Shown one piece after another: positions 61,301 to 64,000 of a stretch of DNA of 64,000 bases; the first letter of the stretch is position 1; every line of letters begins with the position of its first letter. The DNA comes from Nymphaea colorata (lineage: Eukaryota > Streptophyta > Magnoliopsida > Nymphaeales > Nymphaeaceae): assembly GCF_008831285.2 (NCBI RefSeq), contig NC_045142.1, positions 4,721,501 through 4,785,500 on the forward strand, in the 5' to 3' direction. The notes under the pieces were generated by a model that worked only from the letters and a program-made list of their open reading frames with translations, made no database searches and had not been told where the DNA came from. Position numbers and translations under genes: made by a program.

Positions 61301-62384
61301 ATCGACCCCGCAACACCTCCAACGCGTCCGCTGCAAACCATTGTTACAAAAAGAGCATTTTGTTCTCGTGAAAAGAAATGGTAAAAAAGGATGTTCGGCA
61401 TCCACAATTTACTGCACACCGGAAACCAGTAATTTCTTTTGCATTTCCCTAGAAACAATTATTTGTAAAGAAAAAACGAAAACCATAGTACCACTTTATC
61501 TTGCTTTTAAAACGAGGCAAGAGTTCAGCAACAAAAAGAACTCGTATTTATCTGTTTCTCTGGTTTTAGTCCACTCAAATAAAGAACTAAATTTATCGAT
61601 CATTGTCCTTCTAGCTAAAATGAAAAAGAAAAAAAAGTTGTGAGACTTCCTTTCGTCCGAAGGTAAAATTATATGCTTCAACTCAAATGAACAATTGGAG
61701 AGCATTGATTTCACGTGCTCCAACAATATTAAGAGTATTTAACTTAGCATCACTTATAGGTCAAACTGCGAATAATTGCCCTATGTAAGTTTAATTTATA
61801 TAAATCATGTAAACGCTGGTAAAGAGCTATCTAATCAACATGATCCATTTGTATGGAGAGAGAGAGAGAGACCATCATTTTTATTCGTTGCATCAGCGAG
61901 TCCTGTCCTGAGTTCAAAAAGCTCCATGGCGTTGAGGATGGGAAGAAGGGACGCATCGGATGATTTTTTCAAGGCAATGATCTCTCCAGCTGTCAAGTTA
62001 CTACCGCGGTCGGGGACAGCCATACATGACAAGTAAGGAGGGATGATGGGGACCTTGTTAATCTTTCGCTCATCAAAAAATAAATCGAATGACCTGCTCT
62101 TATTTTGAGAAGCTTCCTGTGACACTTCTGAGAAGTAGAAAATTGAGTAAAATTGTGCAGTAGTATTTGCCGAACCAGAATCCGAAGATGGGACTATCAG
62201 TGTCATGCTCGTCGCTGTGCTCGATGCTGGTGTTATAGCGTGGGCCAGTGCCAGTCCTGGTACCGGTATTCCCGACGTGGAGCTGTTGATGAAGCTCATG
62301 TTATCATGCTCCACAGTAATTACGCCATCAATTCCATCAACCGGATAAGGATGCCAGTAACGATCAAAAGGGTCATCAGGGTAC
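55377..62384 (-). pseudogene. Malectin-like/LRR receptor kinase copy D, exons 3-13, disabled kinase
   Basis: Exons: 61873-62384 (malectin second half), 61198-61330, 60738-60806, 60576-60647, 59577-59648, 59118-59302 (membrane), 58069-58286 (glycine loop GKGGSG, VAVK), 57843-57969, 56727-56795, 56462-56642, 55377-55843. Lengths of exons 4-12 equal those of copy C and phases agree. Two lesions: a TGA at 56614-56616 in exon 12, five codons before HRD, and an 8-nt deletion at about 55832-55840 that shifts exon 13. HRDIKSTN and DFG are still encoded beyond the stop. Exons 1 and 2 are absent from 62385-64000 and may lie further right or be lost. Transcripts could give a receptor truncated before the catalytic loop. 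The tail has an acidic EEEEEEEKEEDD run and, near its end, shares no similarity with copy C. Confidence 0.85.
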
Positions 62385-64000
62385 CTGCCAACGAAGCAAC
62401 TGATGATCAGGCAATAACGATCATAAGGATCATGCACTATAGAAGACCAATTTGACAAGACCATATTGTGAGATAAAGGCCGTTGCAAGTCCAAGCACTT
62501 GCTCCTTATAAATGTTCCTATGGGAAAAGCAAATGAATTTGACCGAAGTTTTGACAGAATCAAAATATACTTTTTCAAAATTTTTATATAGGGACTAAAT
62601 GATAATTTTTAAAAATTGCAGTTATATATATATAATATCGTCACAAAAAAACGTGTCATTTTTGAAAAACATGCCGAAAAAAAGGGAGAAAATGAAATGT
62701 CGTTTAAAACTTAAAAAAACACATACGTTTAAAAAGAAAAACCATGTTTTTAACGTGTTTTTTTCATTTTTTTAATGTCAAACAGTTTCTTTTTTTTTGT
62801 ATTTATTGCAAATTTACTGTATGTGTTATTATTTTCTCACTTATTTTACTTCCCCCATTTTTAGTTTTTTTAAATTTTTCTTTAAATACCATTTTTTCTT
62901 TTTTTTTTTTGTATTTTTCAAGGCTGTACAGAGAAAAACCTTGCCGTTTAAAACTTCGAAACATTATTTATAATTATGACATATTTATATATATATATTT
63001 GAAATTTTGTAGGTAGCGTAGCACCCTATCAGCCCCCTGCCCCCACCTCTAAATGTTCCTCCCTTGAACTAGAAACCATATTGAAAAATAGTCCCACAAC
63101 TTTTACTTCTCTTGTAAACTTTATTAATGTAATGCTCACAACTGAAATCATGAGGGTCATGGTGAGTTGTATGAAGATATCCAACATACAAGAGTCGAAC
63201 CACGTAAACTCAAGCTTTTCCTTTTAATTTTCAATCTGTTTTGGTCTTTAACTTTGCATTAACTAGCTTTTAGGGAACAGTAGTTTTTTGGAGTTAACAA
63301 ACGCAACCTACTCGTAGACACAAGTAGAGTTTGATGTCATTATCAAACGGCTTTTGTAAAACATGTACTTGGTTTGAGTTTATTTAGATAGCTGAAAGTC
63401 AAGTTATTGAACAAATGTATCCGTTGTACTGACCACGTAAATGTGATTCTCATGTGTAATACTGATGGAATCAAACAAAATAATGCATTTGTGTTATATA
63501 TGAATCAGATGATATAAACCCAAAAATGGCAAAATATTCATTCTAAAACCCGCACACCATAGGATTTCCCATGTCAATAGATCCTCAGGTTAAAAGGTCA
63601 GCAAACTCGCGGACTTGAACCCGGATAAGATTGAATAATGAGATTCAATGCATGTGGTGAGTAGTTCCCCTACAGGAGACCACTTTCTTTCCCACGGGAT
63701 CTCTTCAGGACAATTGTGAGCCAAGATTGTTTATAGCCACATATTGGCGTTCCAAGTCCTTTCATTATTTGTTTTAGGAAAACATTAACTTGGCAATAAA
63801 TAAATGAATATATATATAAAGAGAGAGAGAGTGAGTGAATGGTGATTTAGCTCATTCATATTGACATAACAATCCATCAAGATGGACGGTTTGACAGATA
63901 AAAAAAATTAATAAATTAATATTATATGATGAAAATATTTATCACCTTTTTTTCTCCTTGTTTTTCTTGCATTTCCTCATCACAATAGATCACATACCCC
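62385..64000. other. Region upstream of copy D exon 3, no exon found
   Basis: The first 100 bp hold a partial duplicate of the exon 3 start (CGATCATAAGGATCATGCAC at about 62418 resembles CGATCAAAAGGGTCATCAGG at about 62361). No malectin first half or signal-peptide exon is seen. From 62600 on it is AT-rich with long T runs. At about 63600-63640 the minus strand has CCGGGTTCAAGTCCGCG, a tRNA B-box-like motif without a convincing A box. Confidence 0.5.

Noticed and set aside
63590-63700. tRNA-like B box CCGGGTTCAAGTCCGCG on the minus strand
   Set aside because: No convincing A box or cloverleaf arms at the right distance.

Overview
This is nuclear DNA of a flowering plant; the species cannot be named from sequence alone. 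The evidence is GT/AG introns with plant-type AT-rich sequence, plant Ty1/copia elements with a TGGTATCAGAGC primer site, a large plant-type non-autonomous LTR element, TA and GA microsatellites, and a tandem family of malectin-like/LRR receptor kinases with the exon plan of plant LRR-RLK subfamily I. I saw no bacterial genes, tRNA or rRNA genes, or CRISPR arrays.

The core of the window is a decaying tandem array of one receptor-kinase family, nearly all on the minus strand. Copy A (943-3118) has its first three exons intact and runs off the left edge. A scrap of exon 4 (7009-7124) and two damaged 5' exons (copy B, 10568-11233) are remnants of other copies. Copy C (18580-29719) is the only complete gene: 13 exons, every splice phase agrees, predicted 875 residues with signal peptide, malectin-like ectodomain, three short LRRs, one membrane segment and an RD-type Ser/Thr kinase with all catalytic residues. 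Copy F (42745-43164) is an orphan last kinase exon. Copy D (55377-62384) keeps 11 exons of identical or similar length but has a UGA just before the catalytic loop and an 8-nt deletion in the last exon. Copy E (38024-39067) is a diverged plus-strand fragment (signal peptide plus first malectin half) with a stop and a frameshift.

Retroelements break up the array. A young copia element (11246-16274, TSD GGATG, LTRs differing by two substitutions and one 4-nt indel) sits 12 bp upstream of the copy B start codon. A decayed copia 3' end lies at 16690-17260. A large element without coding capacity (45193-53976, TSD CCTAC, LTRs of about 2.56 kb, minus orientation) carries internal minisatellites and appears nested in an older copia element whose primer site and gag remnant survive at 54678-55206.

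The 1-6.1 kb and 26.8-32.7 kb regions are a segmental duplication. Within it, identity jumps from clearly diverged to nearly perfect at about 2.59/29.19 kb, which suggests gene conversion or a second recent exchange. The rest is intergenic, AT-rich and repeat-derived. The members probably act as cell-surface receptors at the plasma membrane; ligand and pathway are unknown. I did not find a convincing new molecular system. The best leads are the patchwork evolution of the receptor cluster and the unusual non-coding LTR element.
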